A stretch of DNA of 64,000 bases from Heligmosomoides polygyrus polygyrus. Lineage: Eukaryota > Nematoda > Chromadorea > Rhabditida > Heligmosomidae. Positions 24,001 to 36,000 of the stretch are shown here, piece after piece. A model generated the notes under the pieces. That model did no database searches. It saw only the letters and a list, made by a program, of their open reading frames with translations, and was not told the origin of the DNA. Within the stretch, counting starts at the first letter, position 1. Each line of letters opens with the position of its first letter. The stretch covers positions 81,440,643 to 81,504,642 of the forward strand of contig OX377202.1 of the NCBI GenBank assembly GCA_947396885.1. Direction: 5' to 3'. The position numbers and the translations under genes were made by a program.

Positions 24001-27000
24001 GAAGGACACCCTAGTAGAAGAATTGTATACCAGGCAGGTATACAACCTAACCCTCCCCCCCCCAATACTAGAATTGGGCGCTAGATGGCTCAGGGGTCAC
24101 CATATAAGGCAGCCCTGTATGACGTTTTGTGTTGCACGAAATCGGAAATTTTACGCAACCTGCAGCTGTATTCATAAAGCGGCTTTCACATTGTCGTTGC
24201 TGCTGTTGCGCAACCGATGCCGTAATGATGAAGCACACCACAGAGACGCAAAGGAGCAACAACAGCAACGATGGGGCTTTCACACCGCAACCCCGCATCA
24301 GCAACATCGTCATCGGTTGCGCAACGGTTGCGCGGCCTCAGCAACAAGGGATGATCGCCATCATTTCTTGTTGCTGATACTCGGCAACGGAGGCATGTCA
24401 CAGATCTCATTATCTTATCTCACGCGTTGCGGCTGCAGCATGCATCGAACTCCACCCCTTTTTCGTTGCTCCTTGCTCCAGCAGCAGCAACGGCAGTGTG
24501 AAAGCCGCTTAACGGAGCGGGAGCGGGAAGATAAGCGAGAATATCCCGCTATCGCCCCATTACGTTTCCGAACTCCCGGGACGCGGTTGGTTTTCATGTT
24601 CATACTACTTTCATGAATGGCTATTTCCACCTCTCGACCAGTGGCCACATTCACAAGCAATTAAACCCGCGGGTATAAGGGGTAACCTTAAGGGGTGAAG
24701 ATACCCTCGATGAAACATTAATATCCACCCCTTATCCTATCTCTACCCCGTGCATCTCGCATACTCTCTGGTCTAATTATTGTTGAATCCGACCCCAGGT
24801 CGCCTCCCTTTGGAAACCACTATCGCTGCGGGAACGTTCCTGAATATGGCCACTGTGATGTGTTCTACCCCTGTGGTGAACTGTCACTATGCTCTACTGT
24901 CAGCGCATGCACCCCACCCCCCTCCCGCATGAACATAATGTTCACGAGAATACAAAGGACATGCGCCACACAGGATTCAAACCCTTGACCTTCCCCTCCA
25001 AACCCGCTACGCTATCCACTCGGCCAAGCGGTCGACCTATCGCTTCGAGAGAGCAATGTACTAGAGAGTGATGAAATACCAAACTTCTAGCTTGCTTCAC
25101 CACTTCACTTCAATGAAGCAGCTTACCAGGAGACTATCTCAAGGTAGGTCGGGACGCCCCAAGTGTTGTATATAGGCAGAATCGCCTCTTTCTGGGAAAC
25201 AACAGAATGCAAATATCTCGACCCCAATACAACTCTGCGCAGAGTTAGGAAAGAGGGAAGTTGGGCCGTTGGCAGCATTAACCCTCTGCCTGCGAGCGAA
25301 GAGCGGGCTCAAATTGGCTGGAGACAGCGATCATGGGGATTACGCCGCCCCCTCTATCCTCTGCGCTACCACCACTCGCTCGTTATCGCTGTTTCCAGCC
25401 AACTTGAGCTCGCCCTTCGCTCGCAGGCAGAGGGTTAATGCCGCCAACGGCCCAAGTTCCCTAGTCCCTAAATCTGCGCAGAGTTGTATTGGGGTCGAGA
25501 TATTTGCATTCTGTTGTTTCCCAGAGAGAGGCGATTCTACCCATTTACAACACTTGGGCCGTTCCGACCTACCGTTGAGATAGTGTCCTAGTTAGACGGA
25601 CCATAACTCTGCTCAAAGCTGTACTCGGTTCGAGATGCTTGCCCTTCATTTCATTCGAAAGGGAGGTGATTCTGCCCATATACATCCCATTGCTGGTTCA
25701 GCCCCACACTTTAGGCAGTTTCTTGTCGTTGATGAATCCGGCCCTGGACAAGGAGATCCACATGCGCCAAATTGCGCCTGTTTCAGGCTGCAAATTGTGA
25801 AAAAGAGCACGCCCTTCTCATTTTCAACCTCCACGCAACTTTGTACTGCTTAGTGTAGTATAAGCTTTCGGCGACATGAAGGGCGGACCCCATGTCTACA
25901 TAGTCTTGTGCCTAAAGGAATAACATGGAAGAATGAACTGAGGTCGGATTCATGAACAATTAAACTCGGGGTATAAGGGACAAGAGATAGATAAGGGTCA
26001 GGTAGAGATAAGAAAAGATTCAGAGACGCAGGCGTCATCGTGGGTATCTCTACCCCTATATCCGCGGGTTAGTTGTTGATGATTCCGGCCTCTGGTTTTT
26101 AGGTCACTATGCCTTCTTCGATCCCTTGAGAAAAATTGAAAACACTCCACTCTTTCCTGCTGGATAAGCTTCAGCCGTCGTTTCCTTGTTTTTGAAGGGA
26201 TAAACGTTTTCGTGTCTCCACGAACTAGAACTACACCCCAGATTTCTTCGCATTTTTTAGCCGTGGTGGGGACATTTATTATGTTTATGTTTCGCTTTAT
26301 TAACGACCCCACATCCAGCTTTCCTAGACGCTACTAACTCTGTGTTCTTGTAGAGGGCGTGCTACAAGTCTAGCGCTCAAGGACCATGTGGGGCTATTAT
26401 GCAGATGAGATAAGAATGAGAACATAGACGATTTAGCATTCTTCAGATCGCAATTCTAAAACTGGTAGCCAACGAAAGGAACCAATCACATTTCACAGCG
26501 ATCATCGACAGAGGAAAGAAAGAAACGTACTTTTTTCTTGTAATGGAGCTGGTTGGAAAGAGTCTCGCAGACCTCAAAAACCAGAGACCCGAAAGAGTAA
26601 GTTATTAGCCTCTCTAAAAGACTTTAAACCCCCCCCCCCCGTGTGTGGGGGGAGATGAAAGTGCACACTGATGAGGGTGAAGCTGCATATTGAAAATTTC
26701 CAAGCCTACAACGTACTACACCTCCCCCCCCCCCCATACCCGCACTGCACCTTTCAAACAAGGCGCTAGTAGTGACGGCTACAGGGGAGGGGGAGATAGA
26801 GCAGGAGTCACCTATTCTAATAATCTTGAAATAATCTCGAAAATCGATGCTTCATGTCACAGTGTTGTGCATTCTCCTTGCATTTGATCAACTGGACCAA
26901 TACTGGCCTAAACGGAAATCTAGTTTCACTCTAATATTGCTGATATTCAGTGAATCAGAAATGGCCGCTCTCCTCCCCTTTAGTCACTTAATGTCGAAAT

Positions 27001-30000
27001 CAGACGAACCTCGTTTTTAAGCAAGACGCGAGTTATACCGCGCATGCACGTCGTTTAGCGGTGTTGTGACTTCAGTTTCAATCACATGTTATTTCCTCTA
27101 GTTTGTCACACATTCTTAAACCGCTGCCTTAAACAAACCTTCAAGATGTATTGGGAGGAAAATTGTATACTGTATTGTATAGTGTAATACACAGTATTAA
27201 AGCACACAATATTTCACACACAATATTAGGAGCAGCTCCTGCATTTGACGAAACAATTAGGAGTGTAGAGTAGAGGTGTGCATTAAAGAATTTTGAAATT
27301 TCATAAATCGAAATCATAAATCGTAATTACGAAAAAATCGTCGTAAATCGAAAACCTATATTGTAAATCATATGAGATGAAAGAAGAATGAAAGATGAAA
27401 GATGAAAGCTACTTTTCTGCTTTGTATTGCCCATGTTGGTTCAGTTAAATTGACAGGTATGAAACTTCGTATTCATTCACATGTAACAATTACACATTAC
27501 ACAATTGTGCATTACGGAAATAACAATACAATACAACAAAAACAAGACAAGCAAAATGTCAAAGCAAAGTTAACCTTGCCAGAGGGGAATCTCCCATCAA
27601 AAAGCGGAAACTGAATGGAAAAAGAAAGAAAAAGAACTGAATGGAATCTCCTATTTCTAGTGAGGGAATGGAAGGCATAGTAAGAAAAGCATATTAAACG
27701 CACGTAATTTTGTGTGGTGTCATAAAGACTAGCATTCCATTTCACAAAGGTTTTACGGAGAGAAAGATACCTCCGCTCTCTGTTAGAATGGAATAGGGAA
27801 CAGAATTCGAAAACTGGGGAGCATTTCAAGAACTCGATCATAACGGTTATCAAAACATAAAAGTAAACATGTAGCGCTGTATGCTATGTTATAACGACAA
27901 GTTCTTCGCGGTACTACAATTTTTTCATGCGTGTTTCCAGTCCCTTTCCTATAGCGGTTCGAACAGCAGTGATGGAAGTTTCCTCCTGATCCAGCTTCTT
28001 CACCATCACCTTGTAGCGGGATAACCAGGGAAATCGATAGTAAATCATCATCGTCGCCAACGCCTCAACAATCAGCTCAGCTCCCAGTCAGTGGCATCCG
28101 ACTGAGGGTGCTTAGTGATCCAAAAGGATTAATTCCATTACCATTCTCACTTCGAGGAAACGGCCAGCATGTTGTAAACGGATTCCTGCTTAATTTCGAT
28201 GCCCTAAACTAATCGAAATAATGCCCAATGACTGTCGTGTATTGCTTTAGTCTTTCATAGATTTTTCCAAATCCATGTCATTGACGCTTTTTTTTGAAAT
28301 TTTGAATGATTTTTGATACGCAAACTATGAGTGAGGAGTCTCCTTAGTCCAGCTCTCTTAACAACCGCAGCCCTGCTTTCACTGCTTGTAATGTGAGTTT
28401 TTGTGCCTCCCCCTCCCCTAGAAAAAGCATGGCTCACTACGGCTGATAGAGACGTCACCGATCTCTATCAGAACACAAGGACACAAGGACGTCACCGATC
28501 TCTATCAGAACACAAGGCTGATAAGTGCTTATTCTTTCAAGAGAATCGAGAGATGACCAAAGCGCAGTCTTCAAAAAAGGTGAGGACGAGGAGGAGGAGA
28601 TGCTGGAATCGGTGATCCGTCTGCGAGAGGAACTGCTTCTACCTTCGGCCGCTGCAGGAGTCGAACTGCTGCTGACGACAACAGATGAAGCTCTGACTTG
28701 TAGAGCTCCCCTCGCCACGTCTCGCCAGGGTCGTTGTGGGAAATCTCGTCGGCCTACGTATCCACGTGTGAGCTAATGCGTCCTCCTCTTGACGGGCCTG
28801 ACTCCCCGACAGTGAGATAAAAGTTCAAATGAAAGTCTGCGATACTTCAAAATTTGAATAACAAACAATGACCGGTTATAATTTATGAGCGATGCAGTCA
28901 CAGCTAAGCACGAGGAGAAGGTTGGCCAATTTGACAACGGACGATTCCGCAGTAGGCACGAAGACATGTACCTTCCCCTCCTCGATACCGTAAGTGGTTG
29001 GCGATTGCGCAATTTTTTGCTGCAAATTTTGGGTATTCTTTCAACGACGACGCAGACAAAAACACAAAACATGGCATCTTTTTCGACTCAAGGAAATCTA
29101 AGTGAGGCTGAGAATGGAGTGCATCGTGTCAGAAGATGAGCACACGTCGGGAGTAAGGCTGATATGTGATGTCTCTTTCAGCGGTGCTTTAACTCTCATC
29201 ATTTATCGTACAACTATGGTAGAGCTGTCCTTGTGAAATACCTGCGGGAATTCACTTTAAATCATGGCGCTACGATATTCATTACGTTAAAAAACCTGGG
29301 TTTTCCACTATAGAAAATACTATAGAAAATGGCAGCGTTGGCGTGGTAATGAACTGAGTTGTCGCTCTACTAATTTCTTGCGTCTTTCTCCTTCAGGATC
29401 CCATCTGTTCAATGCGTCAGCTATTTTTGGAGTACACAAAAGGAGCATCTTCAAGAATGGTTCCCGCTTCGTCTCTTCTTCTCTTAGCTGGCGCCCAATA
29501 TTAGACAGCCCAGTGTTCTTCGCGTCGTCGCGTCGCCATCTTCAATTCATGTGGTTATTTCATCAGTTCTTGGACTGAAGGTGTCAGAAAGTTTCGACTT
29601 GGTATGATGGCGAATTGACGTCGCGATGGAGTCATTTTTCTTCAGGGGTGAAGTGATGACAAGGATGTGGAAAAAAGATTGATGTTGTAGATGAGAAGTC
29701 CTATCTTCCATATTTTCCAGCCGATTAACTTCCAACAAATTTCTCACCTATTAAACATTTTTGCATTCATAAGAGCTTGTTAAGAAAGAATGTTTGCAGA
29801 ATAAATTGTGTGGCATAGAAAAAAACATTCATACAGATTAGGCCAGAGCTCATCGGGTCTGCTTGACCGATGATCGAAGAAGTAGGCGGCGTCCGCCCGC
29901 AGCATTAAATTCTGAAAATGGACAACTTCAAATAAACAAACGAAGAATCAACACTATGCTAGGAGGATTCAAATAGAATAACTGAGATTCATCAGGGGTC

Positions 30001-33000
30001 GGATTCGTCAAAGTTACTGCAGTAACTTTGATGAATCCGGCCCCAGGTCTGCCTGGCCAACGATCGAAGCAGGCAGCGTCCCCCCGAAACAAGGTCTGAT
30101 ATTAGAACAACTCCAAATAAACAAATGAAAAACAATGAGAAAGCGAAATGACGAAATAAGCAACGAGAAACAAAAAATCGGTGAAACGGCCTAAATTCAA
30201 AACAACAGAAATGACCGCCCATGAATACGCAGCGTATCGATTGACGGCACAACCATTTCGCGTCGACTCCGATTGCATGCACACTATCCACCACCCTTTA
30301 AACTACGCGCGAAACTCAAACATAGCCCTTATAACCGTTATCCGTCTTTCGTTATTTAGGAAAATCTAAGATTCGTAACCTACTATGTCGAACATGTAAA
30401 AAAGATTACCAAAGTCGCCATGGATTGTAAAATCGTAAATCGTAGCTAAGCACACCCCAGGTGTGGTGTCGTTCCGACCATCACTGAGCAGAAGCCTTGC
30501 TCAGATGTCCGACATATTAAGTAAGAAACGATTAGATTTTTATTTGTGGAGTCTTCGAGGCTAAAAATGTAGCACCTCTTCTTTAGATTACGGTTACTAG
30601 ATTTTTGGTCAATTGAAGCATCTGGAGACAGGCACCGCACTCACATGATTAATTGACAGGAGAATTCTAGGTATTCTCGATATCGACTGGACTTGGCGCT
30701 TCGATACAATGTTTGGAGGCTTGTCAGGATCTTCATAAGTATGGGTTCATCCACCGTGATCTCAAACCAGCCAACTATGCCTGCGGATTGGGGGATAAGA
30801 AACACGTGGTTAGCTTTTACATTATATAAATAGCAATTTGACAATAATGTGGCATTCTCTAAGATCTCGTTCTTGTCTCAGTGAGGTCTGTGCGAATGTG
30901 CATAATAGATGCGATATTGCCCGAGATTGTCTCGTTCCGATTAGCCACCTGTCGAGCGCCTCTCAAGCGCTGCTTTCACAAATTAGAGTAGTGTGAGATC
31001 GTTCAGCCAATACACGTACGGTTACACCATTTATTGGGTTGACGCATAATTGTACATGTGCACATGGGAACGATGGCCGTAGGTGACAGAAGCAGGAGTG
31101 TCGGTGTGCAGGGCAGCAACCAGAAGGACGAACAGTCGCGTCGCCGGGCCCGAGGTCTGTCGGCGAGCGCTTCCGGAGCCGTCCCATGTAGAATGCCCAG
31201 TCTCCCAACCGTGTCCCCTCGCAGCCTGTAATCAGCGCTTTTAATCTCAGAGCTTCACGCCTCTGCTCAATCAAGCTATCGATCGCGACCTTTCCATGCT
31301 CTTCCGAATTAGCAATTTTATCACTCTTACACCTCCCCTAACCACAAGTACGTCCGTCCTCGGACGAGAAGGGATATCAAGAGGAAGGTCAATAGCTAGA
31401 CAATAGCTAGACAACCCATGGAGAATAATCTTCCCAAAAATGCATAAAATATAAGAAAAGAAAATGAAAAAGAATGTGATGTGCTTACCTTATGGGATCG
31501 GGGGGTTCACGGTCGGGTAGTGCGGACGTGCTGACGATGACACCAGCTCGCTCGGCCCACTGCATCAAGCGTCCCCAGTTACGGAGGGTTCGCAACGCCG
31601 CGACGTTCCCTAGGATGGACTGCCCGTGACGGCAACGCGTGACCGCAACGTTCACCCTCCTGGATTCACCAATGAACTCCCCACTGCCCGGAGTGACATA
31701 GGAGCGTGATGTCAGGACAATGGCGAGTCCAACTCTCGTACCTGGACTGAGTCGACCGTGTGCAGCGCGATTCCTCGTCGAGCCGCATACTGCGAGAGTA
31801 ACCGCTGCTGTTCCTTGTAGAACGTAACGATTGCGATGGCGGAGGACGGAACGTCCAAGGTCAGTAGCTCGCGGATGATCTACTTGCACCAGCATGCCTC
31901 GTCCTTGTTCCAAAGCGACCCTGAAGGCGATGGTTGGGACGCTCCTTTTATATCGACGACCAACAGTGGTATAGCTGGGTTGGGGAGTCGAAGAAGGCTG
32001 GTCACAAGACAACGTGCACGCGCGGAGGTCCCGCTCACCAATGTTCTGTCATAAAAGAGCATACTGGGGAGCTCGTTCAGGGTGGGATGGGCCAACGTGG
32101 TTACGAGGGGCGCACTAGGGACATCCCTTCGGGACAGCACGTTCATTATTCCTCTGGCAGCCAGGAGAGCTGGTTGGGAAAAGCGTGAGCAGCGCATGTG
32201 CGGCTGCAGCTGATGGACATCGCCAATGAGAATGTGCCGGGCGTGCGGGAACCGAGCTGCGATGGCGACGAATGCAGGTTCCGGAATCTGGGAAGCCTCG
32301 TCACTAATGATGACCGTGACGCCCGAGGTCAGCTCATGGAAGAGGCCTCCTCGGACCGTAATGTTAAGGAGCGAGGCTGTTGTTATGCAGACAATTGACG
32401 AAAGACGTACTCGCAGCATAACTTTGGCAGCCTCCTCCGTAGCGTCCGAATTGTCTCGCTCGGCATTTCTGTACTCCTCGCGCTCTTCATCTGTAAGGTG
32501 GAGACAAGAGTCTGGATTAAACATCAACGTCTCCAATAGCCGACTACCGTCGATGTAGACCTGGCATCGGTCCACCTCCTTTGCCTCCAGGCGGTCTCCA
32601 TATCGCTCGATCAGGAACTGCGAAACGGAGTGTAGTTCCACTGGGATTGTTGGAGCGCCATCCATTAACGCGGAGTCGGAAACAAAGCGTAGGATCCGGA
32701 GGTGGTGAAAATCATCGAGGCGCAGGAGGGTGTCGGTGAATGGGCACAAGCCACATTCGTCGTTGCCGTGACGATGACAAAATTTTGACGGCCGAGAGTT
32801 GGGCGGCGAGATATGCCCCGATGATCGTCTTTCCGGAGCCATAGGCCGCTTGAACGACAAGGAGGGAGTGGGGCTCCAGTCCCATTTTCAAGGCGTGGCA
32901 CTGGTCGTTGCGAAGATGAGTCCTAGTTCCGTCAAGAAGCAGCGACATCGGACGGGGTTCGTCTGAAGGTGTAGGAGATGGGCGAGAATGCGGTGTGGAA

Positions 33001-36000
33001 CCATACATCCATTCGAAGACCGTGTTTGCATGGCAGGCGTGGGAGGAGCTGAGGTTGTCGAATAGACGCTCTTCTGCAAGGAGTTCGAACACAGGATCCG
33101 TTCCAGTAGGAGTTCTGTCCAATTTGATGCAGATGTCGGCTGTTCGAACGCGGCCTTCTGTGACGCCGTGCTGATCGATGGCTCGTACGAGGGCACAGTG
33201 CGTTAAAGGTGTTGCATGAAGTTCGACATGCAAAGTTTTCGACTTGTAGGCGAACTCTGAACGTGCTACTGTGACGCGCGAGACGGTCCGGGACCCAGCA
33301 ATCCAGACTTGGGCGGGGTGTTGACGAGACAAACCGTTTTCAGCCGTCATACTCGGAATCCTGATCGAAAGTCTGATGGGGTAGGCCTCCATGCTGGGAA
33401 CGATGGCGACAAGGCGATGAGCCCGCTTGTCGTCTGTCTGGAAGTTTGTGGCGGATAGAGCGGCACAAGCCACATTGAATAACTTCCCGATGCGGCGACG
33501 GGCGGTGTGCCGATGGGAGTCATAGTTGAAGAATGTCGTCATCCTGTCGCGAATCCAGTCCTCATCCTCGGTCGTAAGTTTCGAACGGAGAGCGGCGTGA
33601 TTCCTTCTGCAGGGTGGGCGAGTAGGAAGCCGCGAACAGCATTGACCAAAATCCATTGAGCCTCCCGGAACACAGGTGAGTGTGAGAATCGCATGGCGGT
33701 GGAGATTTTGGTACGCGCCCTTAAGAAGCTCTTCTGAATTTCCGAAAGTCGGAACTTGCAGATGGAGGGTGGAATCTGGATTGCTTCACGGCAACCCTTG
33801 AATGCTGCCCGGAAGCTGCAGTCTTCCCCGTTCGTATTAGAGTAGATTGGGGAGAGGACCGTCCTGAGAATAGTGCGTGTTGCTGATGATGGTGGCGCCA
33901 TGAGGAACTCATGCACCCGAAAAAAATAAGGGGTCCCGGTGTCGAGGATGGTAGACCGTGGGATCCTAGCTCGTCGTAAAAATGTAGCGCGATCTGTGCT
34001 CCGCAACACGGCTGGAGTGGGTCTCAGAGATAGTACCCAGACAAAGTCCTTCACTGAGAGGCGGTTCCGATCGAATCCCCGGCTGTTGGTGAGCACGTTG
34101 ATGGAACCCTGCATGAGAGGGATGCACAGGAGCTCGCGGTGATCCGGCCCAGGGATGAAAAAATCCTTTGCTGTCCGGAGGACGCCTTGCCCATAGTTCC
34201 GAGCGACGATTTGATATAAGACGGCCTAATCCTGTTCCGGTCTGGTGGAAGCGCTTTGTTGGGACGGGTCCTTCCGGCATCCTGGGGATGGCACGAATGG
34301 CGTTGGTATCGTCAGAGAACCGATACTCCAGAAGTTGGTCAAGGAGCTGCATGGCGTGTTGTCGAAAGGCGATGATGTCTGGGAGCCGGGTTAATTCCAG
34401 AATGGGCAGTGGGTTCGATGTACTAGGTTGCCCACTGAACCGCCTCGGGAAGAGAGAGCGGACGAAGCGACCGCCCAGGTATCCGATGTCTGGGAGGTGG
34501 CGGTATACTTGGACCGGAAGCTGGGTGGTCACCATTTCCTCGGTAAAGTAAGGGAGCGGTGGACGTGGTAGCACATGGCTGCCCTACGGATGGAGGTGGG
34601 AGAACTCGTTCCGGTATTGTTGTGGAGTCAGCTCTAGAAGCGGCGGCATCGCTGGGTTTGGCTGGATGCCGATGGGGGCAGCTGCCGACGTTGAGGATGC
34701 ATCCGTGCCCGGAGGCTTACTGGAGGTCGGTGCCGACTCAGATGTCGCCGAAGAGGTGGACGGTCTCAGCGATGAGGACAGAGTATCGGTCCTGCGCCGA
34801 ACGCGTTCTCTCGAGTGGGACTCAATAGACGTCATGGAATTCTGAAAAGAAGAATCCTATGATAGACATTTAGGCGCAACATGAGGAAGAGACGGAGTAG
34901 TTACCCCAGAAGGCCTGGCGAGGAGTTACGACCTGCACGCGTATCGCCAATCGCTAACTACTGGAAATCACGCTGAGCAGAATGTGGAAAAAAGGGATGG
35001 GTTGGAGAGAATGCACTTGTGTTTATCTCAACAGGCTGCTAACCCATGTTCGAGAAATGGGGAGAGTCAGAAAATTCGGCAAAGCCCGTCTCGCTTCTGA
35101 AAGAGAGGAAGATACAGGAGAATGGTGGCCTGATGTAGGAGAGTCGTCGGATGTACCTCTTCCAGGGTGGCGGTGCGATTCCGGGGTGCTGGCGTGGCCT
35201 GACGCGCCGTCTTTACTTGAGTGTTGGTATGTGTCAGACGTGGTAGCAGAAGCTTGCGGGCCGCTAGGAGGCAATACATGCTGACGTTAGAATCGCTAGG
35301 CACATGGCCTTCGAGCTTGTGGCGAAGGAGCTAGTTGATGTTGAGGATGGCGTCTCGACCAAACATGAGGAAGAAAGAAGAATCTTTGGTTTTGCTGTGG
35401 ACTGACGATGAGGTGTTGTAGGCGAGTGTGCATAAGGGGAGAAATAAGTCCCAGTTAGCTTGAGTCTCGTCGATATACGTGCGCAACATCGACTGAAATG
35501 CTGCAAACACCCGTTCACATAAACCGTTGTCCCATGGTAGTAACGGGTGGTGAAGTAGCGGTCGATCTGGAAAAGACGTCCTAGTTCGGTGATCAAATCC
35601 CTTTGAGGTAGGAGGCGTTGTCTGATACTAACTCCGTCATGGCGCCGAAAACGCGTACACAGTGAGACATGATCGAGTGAGCTATTGTCACTGCTGTACA
35701 ATCCGGTATGGCAGCGGCAATGACGAACTTGCTGAAGTGGTAGATAAGGCACATGATGTATTTGTTGCCGCGTGGAGTCGGGTGGTATGGTCCACTTAAG
35801 TCCAGGAAAACCTTGCTAAACACTGCCGTTGTGAAAACCGGGAGGAGCCGTTCGCGCGACGGAGGGTGCGGGCGCTTGCGTTGACAGGCGTCGCAAGAGC
35901 GGACGAACTTGTAGACGTCCTCTTTCATGGACGGCCAGAAGAAGCGGCGGGATATTTTGGCTAAGGTCTTCTTCCAGTTGAAGTGACCTCCCGCCGTAGG

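Larger units (their letters stand above)
27264..30459. mobile_element. Element bordered by cgtaaat repeats, copy 1
   Basis: Left end GAGGTGTGCATTAAAG then TAAATCG-type subterminal repeats (27300-27365); right end GTAAATCGTAGCTAAGCACACC (30430-30457). The short tips GGTGTGC/GCACACC are inverted, and the subterminal repeats resemble those of the element at 58922-60557. The 3.2-kb interior includes coding-like stretches (28525-28989). Transposon class unknown; it sits in kinase intron 4. Confidence 0.5.

Noticed and set aside
25163..25583. Open frames within the foldback element
   Set aside because: Both strands and both arms give mirrored frames, as expected of an inverted repeat; no domain.
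31836..32558. Plus-strand open frames opposite the helicase
   Set aside because: They are antisense shadows of the GC-rich helicase coding sequence; the motifs are all on the minus strand.
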